The position numbers were made by a program, and so were the translations under genes. From assembly GCA_046331705.1 (NCBI GenBank), contig JAXLQJ010000027.1:37317-97952 (forward strand): 60,636 bases of DNA. The letters are read 5' to 3'. The notes below the pieces were generated by a model, which was not told the origin of the DNA, did not search any database, and worked only from the letters and a program-made list of their open reading frames with translations. Origin of the DNA: JADJOY01 sp046331705 [NCBI: bacterium]. GTDB lineage: Bacteria > JADJOY01. Every line of letters starts with the position of its first letter. The first letter of the stretch is position 1. Positions 25,874 through 35,692 of the stretch are shown one piece after another.

Positions 25874-27313
25874 ATGGCCACCTCACGATTTTCGCAACGC
25901 TCGGCGCTCGCGGCGCTGGTGCTGACGATCGCGGCGCCCGCATTCGCCGGACCCCCCACCGCAGCCTCGACGCCCACCGCTCCCGCGGCGGCTCCCGCAT
26001 CCACGGACCCCACCGCTCAGAAGCTGCAAGAGCTCGATCAGAAGGTGAAGGTGCTGGAGCGGCTTCGCGAGATCGACAAGGAGACGGCCGACGCCAAGAA
26101 GGCGGAGGCGGTCACGGTCACGGCGAATCCCAAGGACGGGTTCTCGATCAAGAACGCCGACGGCACCTTCGTCCTCAAGCTCACCGGCTTGGTGCAGACG
26201 GACGTGCGCAACTTCTTCGACGACACCACGGCGAAGCTCCCCACCCAGTTCCTGGTGCGGCGGGCGCGGCCGATCATCGAGGGCACGGTCTACAAGTACT
26301 TCGAGTTCCGGCTTGTGCCCGATTTCGGCGGCGGCGCGGCGGTGATCCAGGATGCCTACGCCGACGTCAAGCTGATCCCAGAGCTCGCGCTGCGCACCGG
26401 CAAGTTCAAGGCACCGGTGGGCCTCGAGCGTCTCCAGTCCGACTCGTTCACGTTCTTCATCGAGCCGGGTCTGCCGACGGCGCTGGTGCCGAACCGAGAC
26501 GTGGGCGCCCAGCTCTTCGGTGACATCGGCAACGGCGTGCTCACCTATCAGGTCGGTGTGTTCAACGGCGTCGCCGACGGCGCCAGCGGCGATCTGGACA
26601 CCTTCGACGACAAGGACATCGACGCGCGGATCTACGCAGCGCCCTTCAAGACGACCGACGTGGACGCGCTGGTGGATCTCAACATCGGCATCGCCGGAAC
26701 CTTCGGGAGCCAGCACGGCAGCATCACGGCGCCCAATCTGCCCAGCTACCGCACGTTCGGGCAGAACACGTTCTTCCGTTACAAGACCGACGCCACGGCC
26801 ACCGCCGCAGCGACGGCCGCCGGAACCGCGTACGCGGTTGGCTCGCGCACCCGTTTCACGCCGCAGCTCTACTGGGCGTGGGATTCGTTCAGCACCCTCG
26901 CCGAGTACGTCCACTCGACACAGAAGGTGAAGCTCGCCGACGTCGCGGAAGACATCCCCGCGGACGCGTGGTCCGTCTCGGTCGGCTACGTGGTGACCGG
27001 TGAGAAGGCCTCCTTCAAGGGCGTGCAGCCCGCGGCTCCGTTCGATCCCGCCAACGGCGGCTGGGGCGCCGTGGAGCTGGTCGCTCGGTACGGCGACCTG
27101 ACCATCGACGACAAGGCCTTCGACTCGAAGTTCGCGGACATCGCCAAGTCGGCGAAGGAAGCGAAGGAGTGGGGTGTGGGCGCCAACTGGTACCTCACCA
27201 AGATCTACAAGATCGCCCTCGATTACGGCCGCACGGAGTTCGACGGCGGCGCGAAGGGCGGCGACCGCGAGACCGAGAACGCGATCCTCACGCGTCTCCA
27301 GGCGGCGTTCTGA
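25874..27313 (+). CDS. OprP/OprO-type outer-membrane porin
   Basis: A 479-residue precursor with a signal peptide (cleavage near residue 26 after PAFA), an Ala/Pro/Thr-rich linker, a short coiled-coil (about 50-75) and a long series of alternating beta strands typical of a 16-stranded trimeric porin of the phosphate-selective O/P family. The C-terminal residue is Phe, as outer-membrane barrels require, and [16 protein letters not shown] near residue 175 matches the family's conserved channel region. Its place in a sulfate operon suggests it passes sulfate, not phosphate; that is inference. A strong AAGGAG site precedes the ATG at 25874; an upstream GTG frame adds only low-quality residues. 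Confidence 0.85.
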   Translation: MATSRFSQRSALAALVLTIAAPAFAGPPTAASTPTAPAAAPASTDPTAQKLQELDQKVKVLERLREIDKETADAKKAEAVTVTANPKDGFSIKNADGTFVLKLTGLVQTDVRNFFDDTTAKLPTQFLVRRARPIIEGTVYKYFEFRLVPDFGGGAAVIQDAYADVKLIPELALRTGKFKAPVGLERLQSDSFTFFIEPGLPTALVPNRDVGAQLFGDIGNGVLTYQVGVFNGVADGASGDLDTFDDKDIDARIYAAPFKTTDVDALVDLNIGIAGTFGSQHGSITAPNLPSYRTFGQNTFFRYKTDATATAAATAAGTAYAVGSRTRFTPQLYWAWDSFSTLAEYVHSTQKVKLADVAEDIPADAWSVSVGYVVTGEKASFKGVQPAAPFDPANGGWGAVELVARYGDLTIDDKAFDSKFADIAKSAKEAKEWGVGANWYLTKIYKIALDYGRTEFDGGAKGGDRETENAILTRLQAAF

Positions 27314-27342
27314 TTTCCCACCCACTCATGGAGACCAAGCTC

Positions 27343-28362
27343 ATGTCGCGTCGCGTTCTCACTCTGCTCACGATCCTGGCAGCGGCCGTCGTGGTCGCGT
27401 TCGCCGCACCACCCGCAGCACGGGCCGACGAGGAGCCGTTGCTCAACGTCTCGTACGACCCGACCCGCGAGCTCTACGAGGACTTCAACGAGGCGTTTGC
27501 CGCCTATTGGCAGAAGAGATCCGGCAAGGCGGTCACCATCCAGCAGTCCCATGGCGGCTCGGGCAAGCAGGCGCGCGCCGTGATCGACGGGCTCAAGGCC
27601 GATGTCGTCACGCTGGCGCTCGCCTACGACATCGACGAGATCGCAGCGAAGGCGCGGCTGCTGCCCGCCGACTGGCAGACCCGCCTGCCCAACAACAGCT
27701 CGCCCTACACGTCGACGATCGTCTTCGTGGTGCGCGCCGGGAACCCCAAGGGAATCCACGACTGGAACGATCTGGTGAAGCCCGGCGTCTCGGTGATCAC
27801 GCCCAACCCCAAGACCTCGGGCGGCGCGCGCTGGAACTACCTCGCTGCGTGGGGCTACGCGCTGCGCCAACCCGGCGGCAACGACGCCACGGCGAAGGAG
27901 TTCGTGAGCAAGCTCTTCAAGAACGTGCCCGTGCTCGACTCGGGCGCGCGTGGCTCCACCACCACGTTCGTGCAGCGCGAGATCGGTGACGTGTTCATCT
28001 CGTGGGAGAACGAGGCCTATCTGGCGGTGAACGAGCTCGGGAAGGACAAGCTCGAGATCGTGGTGCCGTCGGTCTCGATCCTGGCGGAGCCGCCAGTCGC
28101 GGTGGTCGACAAGGTGGTGGACAAGAAGGGCACCCGCGAGGTCGCCGAGGAATACCTGAAATACCTCTACACGCCCGAAGGCCAGGCGATCGCAGCGAAG
28201 CATTACTACCGCCCGCGTCTGGCCGCGGCGGCCGCCGCCGGGCCACGACTCGCGAGCCTGCCGCTGTTCACCATCGACGAGGTTTTCGGTGGCTGGCAGA
28301 AGGCCCAGAAGACCCATTTCGCCGATGGCGGCGTCTTCGATCAGATCTACGCCGCCAAGTGA
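27343..28362 (+). CDS. sbp: Periplasmic sulfate-binding protein
   Basis: A 339-residue precursor with a signal peptide ending near residue 29 (ARADEE). The mature part matches the sulfate/thiosulfate binding family: [17 protein letters not shown] at the start, the [12 protein letters not shown] anion-binding loop near residue 68, and the [15 protein letters not shown] helix near residue 165. It captures sulfate in the periplasm and delivers it to CysT-CysW. I chose the ATG at 27343, nine bases after GGAG; an ATG five codons upstream is the alternative. It follows the porin gene by 29 bases. Sbp and CysP cannot be told apart with certainty by sequence inspection. Confidence 0.93.
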   Translation: MSRRVLTLLTILAAAVVVAFAAPPAARADEEPLLNVSYDPTRELYEDFNEAFAAYWQKRSGKAVTIQQSHGGSGKQARAVIDGLKADVVTLALAYDIDEIAAKARLLPADWQTRLPNNSSPYTSTIVFVVRAGNPKGIHDWNDLVKPGVSVITPNPKTSGGARWNYLAAWGYALRQPGGNDATAKEFVSKLFKNVPVLDSGARGSTTTFVQREIGDVFISWENEAYLAVNELGKDKLEIVVPSVSILAEPPVAVVDKVVDKKGTREVAEEYLKYLYTPEGQAIAAKHYYRPRLAAAAAAGPRLASLPLFTIDEVFGGWQKAQKTHFADGGVFDQIYAAK

Positions 28363-28402
28363 GGATCGAGCCCTGAAGCTCGCACCCGTATCCGTGTTGG
28401 TT

Positions 28403-28488
28403 CTGGGGACCGCCCGCTCGAGACCCCCCACGTCTCCTCGGGAAACGCCGTTTCGGCGTGATCCGTTTCGAGGGCGGGTGGTCCCCAG
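28403..28488 (+). other. Long hairpin between the binding-protein and permease genes
   Basis: An 86-base stem-loop. The outer arm CTGGGGACCGCCCGC (28403-28417) pairs with 28474-28488 over 15 bp, one of them G-U. A two-base bulge follows, then TCGAGA against 28466-28471. The loop holds a second hairpin, ACGCCG-TTT-CGGCGT at 28445-28459. GTTTTC comes just after the stem, so it could terminate part of the transcription or protect the upstream sbp message. This would give more binding protein than permease, as is common for binding-protein transporters. Confidence 0.65.
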
Positions 28489-28566
28489 GTTTTCGGCGCC
28501 CGCGTCGGTGCCGGCGCGTTCCGCAGGCGGGTGACGCGAAGGCCGTCGATCGATTCGAGAGCGACC

Positions 28567-29415
28567 ATGTCCACCGTCAAGATCTCGGGGTTCCGCCGCT
28601 ACAGCGTGTTGCCTGGCTTCGGGCCGACGTTGGGCTTCACGCTCAGCTACCTGAGCGTCATCGTGCTGGTGCCGCTGGGGGCGCTCTTCCTGCGCGCGGC
28701 GGGGCTCGATTGGGCGGCGTTCTGGACGGCGATCTCGTCGCCGCGGGTGCTGGCATCGCTGCGGCTGAGCTTCGGCGCGTCGGCGTTGGCTGCGCTGGTG
28801 AACGCCGTGTTCGGGTTCCTCGTGGCGTGGGTGCTGGTGCGTTATCCGTTCCCCGGCCGCAAGGTCGTCGACGCGTTGGTGGATCTTCCGTTCGCGCTGC
28901 CGACGGCGGTGGCCGGGATCGCGCTCACCGCCATCTACGCCCCCAACGGCTGGATGGGGCGGCTGCTCGAGCCGCACGGGATCAAGGTCGCGTTCACGCC
29001 GGCAGGTGTGTTCGTGGCGCTCACGTTCATCGGGCTGCCGTTCGTGGTGCGCACCGTGCAACCGATTCTCGAGGATCTCGATCAGGAGCTCGAGGAGGCG
29101 GCGGCGAGCCTGGGCGCATCCCGCTGGACCACGTTCCGGCGGGTGCTGCTTCCCGCGCTGTGGCCGGCGGTCCTGACGGGCTTCGTGCTGGCATTCGCAC
29201 GAGCGCTCGGCGAGTACGGCTCGGTGATCTTCATCGCCGGCAACATGCCCATGAAGTCGGAGATCGTGCCGCTCTTGATCGTCACCAAGCTCGAGCAATA
29301 CGACTACGCGGGCGCGGCCTCGATCGCCGTGCTCATGCTGGTGCTGGCGTTCTCGCTGATGCTCGTCATCAACGTCCTGCAGGCGCGTCTACAGGGACGG
29401 CACCTCGCCAAGTGA
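28567..29415 (+). CDS. cysT: Sulfate ABC transporter permease CysT
   Basis: A 282-residue inner-membrane permease of the CysT/CysU family with six membrane segments. The first half carries [16 protein letters not shown] near residue 105, and the [21 protein letters not shown] segment near 180 is the EAA loop that docks on the ATPase CysA. The C-terminal region has the [15 protein letters not shown] motif seen in sulfate permeases. It forms the channel together with CysW. Start ATG at 28567 with a weak GAGAG site. It is the first permease gene after the hairpin that separates it from the binding-protein gene. Confidence 0.95.
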   Translation: MSTVKISGFRRYSVLPGFGPTLGFTLSYLSVIVLVPLGALFLRAAGLDWAAFWTAISSPRVLASLRLSFGASALAALVNAVFGFLVAWVLVRYPFPGRKVVDALVDLPFALPTAVAGIALTAIYAPNGWMGRLLEPHGIKVAFTPAGVFVALTFIGLPFVVRTVQPILEDLDQELEEAAASLGASRWTTFRRVLLPALWPAVLTGFVLAFARALGEYGSVIFIAGNMPMKSEIVPLLIVTKLEQYDYAGAASIAVLMLVLAFSLMLVINVLQARLQGRHLAK

Positions 29416-29467
29416 GGGCGACGGCTTCGAACGGTCCCGACGGCGCGCGCTGAGGAGACCTCCGCTC

Positions 29468-30364
29468 ATGCATTCCATCCCATCGTCCAACGCTTCCGCC
29501 GCCGGCCAGGATCTTCGCCGTGCCGTCATCAGCGAGCCACCGCTGGTTCGTCTCGCGCTGCTGACGATCGCGCTCGCGTTCCTGGGTCTCTTTCTCGTGA
29601 TGCCGCTGGCGGCGGTGTTCGCGGAAGCGCTCTCGAAGGGCTTTCAGGCGTACTTCGGCGCGATGCGACACGCCGATGCGCTCGCCGCGATCCGTCTCAC
29701 CCTGGTGACCGCGGCGATCGCGGTGCCGCTCAACTTGGTGTTCGGGATCGCGGCGGCCTGGGCGATCGCGAAGTTCGACTTCCGCGGCAAGAACCTCCTC
29801 ATCACGCTCATCGATCTGCCGTTCTCGGTCTCGCCGGTGATCTCGGGCCTGATCTTCGTGCTGCTCTTCGGCTTGCAGGGTTGGCTCGGCCCGTGGCTCG
29901 ACGACCACGACGTGCGCATCATCTTCGCGGTCCCCGGAATCGTGCTCGCCACCGTGTTCATCACCTTTCCGTTCGTGGCGCGCGAGCTGATCCCGCTGAT
30001 GCAGGCGCAGGGCACCGAGGAGGAGGAAGCCGCGGTGGTGCTGGGCGCGAGCTTCTGGCGCACCCTCTGGAACGTGACGCTTCCCAACGCCAAGTGGGGA
30101 TTGGTGTACGGCGTGATCCTCTGCAACGCACGGGCGATGGGCGAGTTCGGCGCGGTCTCGGTGGTGTCGGGCCACATCCGCGGCCTCACCAACACCATGC
30201 CGCTGCACGTCGAGATTCTCTACAACGAATACGACTTCGTGGGGGCCTTCGCGATCGCTTCGCTGCTCGCCTTGCTGGCGCTGGTCACGCTCGCAGCGAA
30301 GAGCCTCGTGGAGTGGAGGGCGCGCGCCGCCGTGCGCGATGCGCTGGCCGAGGCCGAAGCGTGA
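29468..30364 (+). CDS. cysW: Sulfate ABC transporter permease CysW
   Basis: A 298-residue permease of the CysW family. The membrane segments and the EAA loop (EEEEAAVVLGASFWRTLWNV, about residues 180-199) follow the same pattern as CysT, and the LPFSVSPVISGLIFVLLFG segment near 118 and MGEFGAVSVVSGHIRGLTN near 224 are typical of CysW. It pairs with CysT in the inner membrane. GAGGAGA precedes the ATG by about ten bases. It lies 52 bases after CysT, while 172 bases separate it from CysA, where a CGGTCGC-GGC-GCGACCG hairpin (30426-30442) is present. Confidence 0.95.
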   Translation: MHSIPSSNASAAGQDLRRAVISEPPLVRLALLTIALAFLGLFLVMPLAAVFAEALSKGFQAYFGAMRHADALAAIRLTLVTAAIAVPLNLVFGIAAAWAIAKFDFRGKNLLITLIDLPFSVSPVISGLIFVLLFGLQGWLGPWLDDHDVRIIFAVPGIVLATVFITFPFVARELIPLMQAQGTEEEEAAVVLGASFWRTLWNVTLPNAKWGLVYGVILCNARAMGEFGAVSVVSGHIRGLTNTMPLHVEILYNEYDFVGAFAIASLLALLALVTLAAKSLVEWRARAAVRDALAEAEA

Positions 30365-30536
30365 GCGGCGTGGGTTCGCGCAACGAACGGCCCGTAGTGG
30401 TCCACGAGGGGGCTCGCCGAGTGGCCGGTCGCGGCGCGACCGCACGAGCGCAGCGAAGTGACTTGGGGGTGGGGCCGCGCCGAGACCGCGCTCTTGGCGG
30501 GGCGGGGGGCTGGAACAGACTCCCGAAGGAGACAAC

Positions 30537-31622
30537 GTGAGCATCGAGGTTCGCAACATTCACAAGCACTTCGGACGGTTCCACGCCCTTCAGGACGTGA
30601 ATCTGCACGTGGACACCGGTGAGCTGGTGGCGCTGCTCGGCCCTTCGGGCTCGGGCAAGACCACCTTGCTTCGGATCATCGCCGGCCTGGAGGTCGCGGA
30701 TTCGGGCTCGGTGCTCTTCCACGGCGAGGACGCGACCGATCGCCACGTGCGCGAGCGCCAGGTCGGCTTCGTGTTCCAGCACTACGCGCTCTTCCGGCAC
30801 ATGACGGTGTTCGAGAACGTCGCCTTCGGCCTCCGCGTGAGGAAGGGGAAGGCGAAGCCGCTCGAGGGCTACATCCGCGCGCGGGTGAGCGAGCTCCTCG
30901 ACCTCGTCCAGCTCGGCTGGCTCGCCGATCGCTACCCGTCCCAGCTCTCGGGAGGGCAGCGCCAGCGCGTCGCCCTGGCACGGGCGCTCGCCGTCGAGCC
31001 GCGCGTGTTGCTGCTCGACGAGCCGTTCGGCGCGCTGGACGCCAAGGTCCGCAAGGAGCTGCGCCGCTGGCTGCGTCGCTTGCAGGACGATCTGCGCATC
31101 ACCAGCGTCTTCGTGACGCACGATCAGGAAGAAGCGCTCGAGGTGGCCGATCGGGTGGTGGTGATGAACGAGGGCAAGATCGAGCAGGTGGGGGCCCCCG
31201 ACGACGTCTACGATCACCCCGCGAGCCGTTTCGTCTACAACTTCCTGGGTGACGTGAACCTCTTCCACGGCCGCGTCCACCAGGGGCAAGCCCACCTCGG
31301 CGAGCTCAACGTCGCGGTGCCGGAACACGACGCGACGCTCGATACCGCCGCCGTCGCGTTCGTGCGCCCGCACGACGTCGATGTGGCTCGCCACCAGAAC
31401 GGCGCGCCGTCGATCGAGGCCACGGTGCGCCACGTGAAGGCGCTGGGGCCGCGCGTGCGGCTCTACCTGGAGCGCAGCGAAGCGGGATCCGAGATCGAGG
31501 CGGAGCTGAGCCGCGAGCGCTTCGAGGAGCTTGCGCTCCACGAAGGGGAGACGGTGTTCGTGAGCCTGCGCAAGCTCAGGGTGTTCGTGGAGGAATCACG
31601 GGTGTCCGCCGCATCGGGATGA
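30537..31622 (+). CDS. cysA: Sulfate/thiosulfate ABC transporter ATPase CysA
   Basis: A 361-residue ATPase. Walker A GPSGSGKT is at residues 35-42, the Q-loop follows near 82 (FVFQHYALF), the ABC signature LSGGQ at 137-141, Walker B LLLDEP near 156-161, and the H-loop VTHDQEEAL near 195. The C-terminal part (about 240-361) is the TOBE regulatory region found in CysA. Two copies energise CysT-CysW. The start is GTG, eight bases after GAAGGAG, which supports it well. The protein is of standard length. Confidence 0.95.
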   Translation: MSIEVRNIHKHFGRFHALQDVNLHVDTGELVALLGPSGSGKTTLLRIIAGLEVADSGSVLFHGEDATDRHVRERQVGFVFQHYALFRHMTVFENVAFGLRVRKGKAKPLEGYIRARVSELLDLVQLGWLADRYPSQLSGGQRQRVALARALAVEPRVLLLDEPFGALDAKVRKELRRWLRRLQDDLRITSVFVTHDQEEALEVADRVVVMNEGKIEQVGAPDDVYDHPASRFVYNFLGDVNLFHGRVHQGQAHLGELNVAVPEHDATLDTAAVAFVRPHDVDVARHQNGAPSIEATVRHVKALGPRVRLYLERSEAGSEIEAELSRERFEELALHEGETVFVSLRKLRVFVEESRVSAASG

Positions 31623-31714
31623 GCGGCACCGTGTCGACCATGGCGTGAAGCGGCGGATGTCGATTCGGCGCCGTCGAATGGCCGAGCGCACGAGCGCAGG
31701 CCAGGAGGGGTTCG

Positions 31715-33487
31715 ATGACGTGGCAAGCCTGGGTGACCCTGGGAACCGTCGTGGGGATGCTCTACGTCATGGTGCGCAACCTGGCGGGACCGGACGTGAC
31801 GCTCCTCGGTGGCGTCGTGGTGCTGCTGAGCGCGGGGATCGTGTCCAGCAAGGAAGCGTTCGCGGGCTTCGCGAACGAGGGCATGTTGACGGTGGGCGTG
31901 CTCTTCGTGGTCGCGGCGGCGATGCGCGAGACGGGTGCGCTCGACTTCTTCGTGCGACGCGTGCTCGGCCGCCCCTCGAGCGTGGTCGGGGCGCAGCTTC
32001 GATTGATGGTGCCCACCGCTGCGATCTCCGCGTTCATCAACAACACGCCGCTGGTCGCGGCGATGGTGCCGATCGTCGGTGATTGGTCCAAGCGCATCGG
32101 AGTGTCGGCGTCGCGGCTGATGATGCCGCTGAGCTGGGCGACGATCCTCGGCGGTACCTGCTCGCTCATCGGTACCAGCACCAACCTGGTGGTGGTCGGT
32201 CTGGTGCAGAAGCGCGATCCGAGCGCGCACGTCCCGCTCTTCGAGATCGCGTGGGCGGGCGTGCCGGTCGCGATCGTGGGCATTGCGTACACGGTGTTGC
32301 TCGCCCGCCGCTTGCTGCCCGATCGCGTCGGCTCGTTCGAGCGGCTCGGCGATCCGCGCGAGTACACGGTGGCCATGCGGGTCGAGAGCGGGTCGCCGGT
32401 GGTCGGTCAGACCATCGAGGAAGCCGGGCTGCGGCACCTCCCGGGATTGTTCCTGGTGGACGTCGAGCGCGACGGGGATCTGCTGCCCGCCGTGGGGCCG
32501 GAGCTGCGCCTCAAGGCCGGCGACCAGCTCACGTTCGCGGGCGTCGTCGAGAGCGTCGTCGATCTGCGCAAGATCCGCGGCCTGGTGCCGGCGACGGATC
32601 AGGTCGCCAAGTTGACCGATCCGCGTCCCGAGCGGCGGCTGGTCGAGGCGGTGGTGGCGGCGCAGTCGCCGCTGATCGGGAAGACGGCCAAGGAGGTCGA
32701 GTTCCGCACGGTCTACAACGCGGCGATCATCGCCGTGCACCGGCGTGGCGAGCGCGTGCGCGGCAAGATCGGCACGATCGAGCTCAAGGCTGGCGACACG
32801 CTGCTCCTCGACACCCACCCGAACTTCCTGCGCGCGCGCCGCAACGACTCGAGCTTCGCGCTGGTGGCCGCCGTGGAAGGCAGCGCCGCGCCGCGCCACG
32901 AGCGCGCATGGCTGGCCGGCGCGGTGGTGGTGGCGATGATCGCCGCGAACGCGTTCGGCTGGATCTCGCTCTTGCAGGCAGGACTGCTCGCGGCCGGCGC
33001 CTTGCTGCTGACTCGCTGCCTGACCGCGGACGAAGCACGCGACTCCGTGGACCTGCGCGTGCTGGTCGCCATCGCCGCATCGTTCGGCGTGGGGGCCGCG
33101 ATCGAGCAGAGCGGGCTTGCGCGTGTGCTGGGCGAGCGCATCGTCGAGGTGGCTCGGCCGCTCGGCAACGTCGGCATCCTGCTGGCCGTGTACGTGGCCA
33201 CCACCGTGCTCACCGAGCTCGTGACCAACAACTCCGCGGCGGCGCTCATGTTCCCGATCGCGATCGCCACCGCGGACGCCGCTCACATCACCAACCTGAA
33301 GCCCTTCTACTACGTGGTGATGATGGCGGCCTCGGCGAGCTTCTCGACGCCCATCGGCTACGCCACGAACCTGATGGTGTTCGGGCCTGGCGGCTATCGG
33401 TTCGGGGACTTCCTGCGCTTCGGTGTGCCGCTCCAGCTGCTCCTGGCCGGTGTCACCGTCGCCGTCGTCCACCTACGCTGGATGTGA
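31715..33487 (+). CDS. DASS/SLC13-type permease with two RCK_C domains
   Basis: A 590-residue inner-membrane protein of the divalent anion:Na+ symporter family. The N-terminal membrane half has the SLC13 signature INNTPLVAAMVPI near residue 109 and GGTCSLIGTSTNLVV near 146; the C-terminal half has TELVTNNSAAALMFPIAIA and SASFSTPIGYATNLMV. Two cytosolic RCK_C (TrkA_C) domains, about 205-290 and 300-385, lie between the halves. This layout occurs in sulfate permeases such as those of algae and cyanobacteria. Its position 92 bases after cysA fits a second sulfate uptake route, but dicarboxylate transport cannot be excluded. GGAGG precedes the ATG. Confidence 0.87.
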   Translation: MTWQAWVTLGTVVGMLYVMVRNLAGPDVTLLGGVVVLLSAGIVSSKEAFAGFANEGMLTVGVLFVVAAAMRETGALDFFVRRVLGRPSSVVGAQLRLMVPTAAISAFINNTPLVAAMVPIVGDWSKRIGVSASRLMMPLSWATILGGTCSLIGTSTNLVVVGLVQKRDPSAHVPLFEIAWAGVPVAIVGIAYTVLLARRLLPDRVGSFERLGDPREYTVAMRVESGSPVVGQTIEEAGLRHLPGLFLVDVERDGDLLPAVGPELRLKAGDQLTFAGVVESVVDLRKIRGLVPATDQVAKLTDPRPERRLVEAVVAAQSPLIGKTAKEVEFRTVYNAAIIAVHRRGERVRGKIGTIELKAGDTLLLDTHPNFLRARRNDSSFALVAAVEGSAAPRHERAWLAGAVVVAMIAANAFGWISLLQAGLLAAGALLLTRCLTADEARDSVDLRVLVAIAASFGVGAAIEQSGLARVLGERIVEVARPLGNVGILLAVYVATTVLTELVTNNSAAALMFPIAIATADAAHITNLKPFYYVVMMAASASFSTPIGYATNLMVFGPGGYRFGDFLRFGVPLQLLLAGVTVAVVHLRWM

Positions 33488-33528
33488 TCGCCACGCGGTC
33501 GCGGCGCCGGCGCCGCGCGCCAGACGGA

Positions 33529-33559
33529 GAACGGGCGCGGGGGGTGCCCGCGCCCGTTC
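33529..33559. terminator. Bidirectional hairpin between convergent genes
   Basis: GAACGGGCGCGGG (33529-33541) and CCCGCGCCCGTTC (33547-33559) form a perfect 13-bp stem with a five-base loop. It sits between the permease stop (33487) and the convergent radical SAM stop (33588), so it can end transcripts from both sides. There is no clear T tract on either side. Confidence 0.7.
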
Positions 33560-33587
33560 GGTTGGCCGGCTTCGTCGAAGCGCCCGA

Positions 33588-34952
33588 TCAAGCGGCGGCT
33601 TGCGAGAAGATGCGCTTTCGTAGCATGCGTGCCTTCCGCTTGAGCGTGGTCATCGTGTTGCGCTGGATGACGAGACGGCGCGCCTTACGATAGAGCCGCA
33701 TCCGCTCCTCGGCCGGGAAGTCGGGGGTGTCGAAGACCGGCGTGTTGGAGAAGTGGTGGAAGCGCGTGTAGTCGGCGTGGATGATGTTCCCGTTGTCCTT
33801 CGCGAAGTCCCAGAGCTCGGTCTTCGGGTAGGGGCGGGCGAGATAGAACTCGACGGTCGCGAGCGGCATGCGCCGCGCGAAGTCGATGCTGCGCTCGATG
33901 GCCTCGGGGGTGTCGCCGGGATTGCCGATCATGAACTGCCCGGTGATCTCGATCCCCGCGCCGGCCAGGTTGGCGATGCCCTGCTCGAGATCGGCGAGCG
34001 ACTCGCCCTTCTTGATCTTGAGCAGCATCTCGTCGTCGGCGCTCTCGATGCCGATGGCGACGGTCAGGCAGCCGGCCTTGCGCATCTTCTCGCAGAGATC
34101 GCGCGGCGCCCGGTCCGCGCGCAGGCCCCAGATTCCCCAGACGATGTCGAGCTTCTTCGCCTGCACCAGGTCGCAGAAGTCGTGGACGCGCTGGATCTTG
34201 AGGTTGAAGGTGTCGTCGACGATCACGAACCAGCGGTGCGGGATGTGCCAGGTGCCCAGCGCCCACTCGATCTCGTCCACCAGATCCTCGGCCTTGCGGT
34301 AGCGCCACGGGCGGCCGCTGACGGCGGGGACCGAGCAGAACACACACTGATACGGACAACCGCGGCTCGTGAGCAGCGGGTAGCACTCGTACGAATCCAT
34401 CTTGAAGAGATGGAAGGCGGGACGGCCGAGCGCCGCCAGATCGCGAATCCACGCGGCCTTCTCGATCTGCTTGACCTCGCCGCCGTCGCGGTAGATCAGC
34501 CCCGGGACCTGGGCGAGCCGCTCCGGGGTGTCCTCCCCGTTCAGGACGAGGCGCGTGAGCACCGGCATCACTTCCTCGCCCTCGCCGATGACCGCGTAAT
34601 CGATGGATGGAACGTCGAGGACCTGCGTCTCGCTCACCGACACGTGCGGACCGCCGACGATGATCTTGGTGTCCGGCCGCCGGTGCTTGATGTCGGCGAT
34701 CGAGATCATGACGCGGTCCCACGTGAAGCTGGTGGCGGTGATGCCCACCACGGGTGGGATTCGCTCGAGGAAGGTGGCCCAGCCGGCATCGCCCTCGACC
34801 TCGCGGTCGACGACCTCGACGCTCATTCCTTCCTTCTCGAGCGCCGTCGCGATGTAGCCGACGCCCAGATTCGGGAAGAACGGCTTGCGCAGGCTGCGGG
34901 GTCCGGCGTCGATGAGTGCCACGTCCCGGGTCGTGGTTCCCGTCTTCTGCAT
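33588..34952 (-). CDS. B12-binding radical SAM protein
   Basis: A 454-residue enzyme. Residues about 10-150 form a cobalamin-binding Rossmann domain (VGGPHVSVSE near 99-108), although the usual DxHxxG base-on motif is not seen. The radical SAM domain carries the cluster motif with Cys199, Cys203 and Cys206 (SRGCPYQCVFCSVP), followed by a GIESADDEMLLKI segment typical of Elp3-like fold proteins. The C-terminus is basic. Such proteins methylate unactivated carbons or rearrange substrates in antibiotic, lipid or hopanoid pathways; the substrate here is unknown. I chose the ATG at 34952, where the family starts; an ATG 64 codons upstream encodes poor sequence. Confidence 0.88.
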   Translation of the reverse strand: MQKTGTTTRDVALIDAGPRSLRKPFFPNLGVGYIATALEKEGMSVEVVDREVEGDAGWATFLERIPPVVGITATSFTWDRVMISIADIKHRRPDTKIIVGGPHVSVSETQVLDVPSIDYAVIGEGEEVMPVLTRLVLNGEDTPERLAQVPGLIYRDGGEVKQIEKAAWIRDLAALGRPAFHLFKMDSYECYPLLTSRGCPYQCVFCSVPAVSGRPWRYRKAEDLVDEIEWALGTWHIPHRWFVIVDDTFNLKIQRVHDFCDLVQAKKLDIVWGIWGLRADRAPRDLCEKMRKAGCLTVAIGIESADDEMLLKIKKGESLADLEQGIANLAGAGIEITGQFMIGNPGDTPEAIERSIDFARRMPLATVEFYLARPYPKTELWDFAKDNGNIIHADYTRFHHFSNTPVFDTPDFPAEERMRLYRKARRLVIQRNTMTTLKRKARMLRKRIFSQAAA

Positions 34953-35185
34953 TTCCCAGAGTCCTCGGAGGGCGCGCCCGCCGTGCCGGAAGCGCCGCGC
35001 GCTAGTGAGAGAAAAAGCATACCATTGTGCCGCGCGCGGGCCTCCGCTCGCCAGCTCGGCTCCCATCGCTCGCGCGACGGCCCGTGGCGGCGGCCGTGCG
35101 ATTCGGCCGGGCGCGCCGCTTGACGCCCTGCCGCTCGGATGCAAATCTTCGCGGCTCGTCGCTCGAACGACATCGACGAATGCAC

Positions 35186-35261
<76 letters not shown>

Positions 35262-35267
35262 GGAAAT

Positions 35268-35297
35268 GAACGAGGCCGGGGAAGCCCGGCCTCGTTC
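35268..35297 (+). terminator. Terminator after tRNA-Gly
   Basis: GAACGAGGCCGGG (35268-35280) and CCCGGCCTCGTTC (35285-35297) form a perfect 13-bp stem around a GAAG loop, followed by GTCTTC, a weak T-rich end. It probably ends the tRNA-Gly transcript, leaving tRNA-Cys, 45 bases farther on, with its own promoter or as read-through product. Confidence 0.75.
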
Positions 35298-35341
35298 GTC
35301 TTCGGCCACGACCAAACGAGAGGGAAGGCGAAGCAGCACCG

Positions 35342-35417
35342 GGCACGGTACCCAAGTGGTTAAGGGAGCGGTCTGCAAAACCGTTATGCACCGGTTCGAA
35401 TCCGGTCCGTGCCTCCA
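35342..35417 (+). tRNA. tRNA-Cys (GCA anticodon)
   Basis: A 76-base cloverleaf with encoded CCA. The acceptor stem GGCACGG pairs with CCGTGCC; the anticodon stem CGGT with ACCG encloses a loop with anticodon GCA, which reads TGC and TGT cysteine codons; the T-loop is TTCGAAT. A short CGCCG-CGAG-CGGCG hairpin lies about 35 bases downstream. Confidence 0.96.
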
Positions 35418-35692
35418 GATCGATTCACCCGCGCGCCCCCCGCGTTCCGTCGCCGCGAGCGGCGGGATCTCGTTCGGCGCCCAGCGCATCCGAGCGGTGC
35501 GAGATTGCGCGGCGCGCGTTCCCGTGCCCCCGCTCGGCGCGCCGGGCATGGGACATTGACCGTACGGTGCGGCGTCGTCGGCACCGCCGTCGTGCGTGGG
35601 TGGCGTCGCGCGAAGGTCGTGGAACGACGCGCGTGCCTGCGGGCGGGTTGAGGTAGGCTGACGGCTCTCGCCCGGCTGCCCTCGGAGCACCG

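Noticed and set aside
30442-31699. The 12-mer GCACGAGCGCAG present on both sides of cysA
   Set aside because: It occurs at 30442 and 31688 in intergenic DNA, but only two copies were seen and 12-mers of this composition recur by chance in such G+C-rich sequence.
35465-35478. A GG-N10-GC pattern upstream of the AST operon
   Set aside because: E. coli ast genes are sigma-54 dependent, so I looked, but only the doublets match; the flanking T, C and A/T positions do not, and such a pattern is frequent by chance at this G+C.
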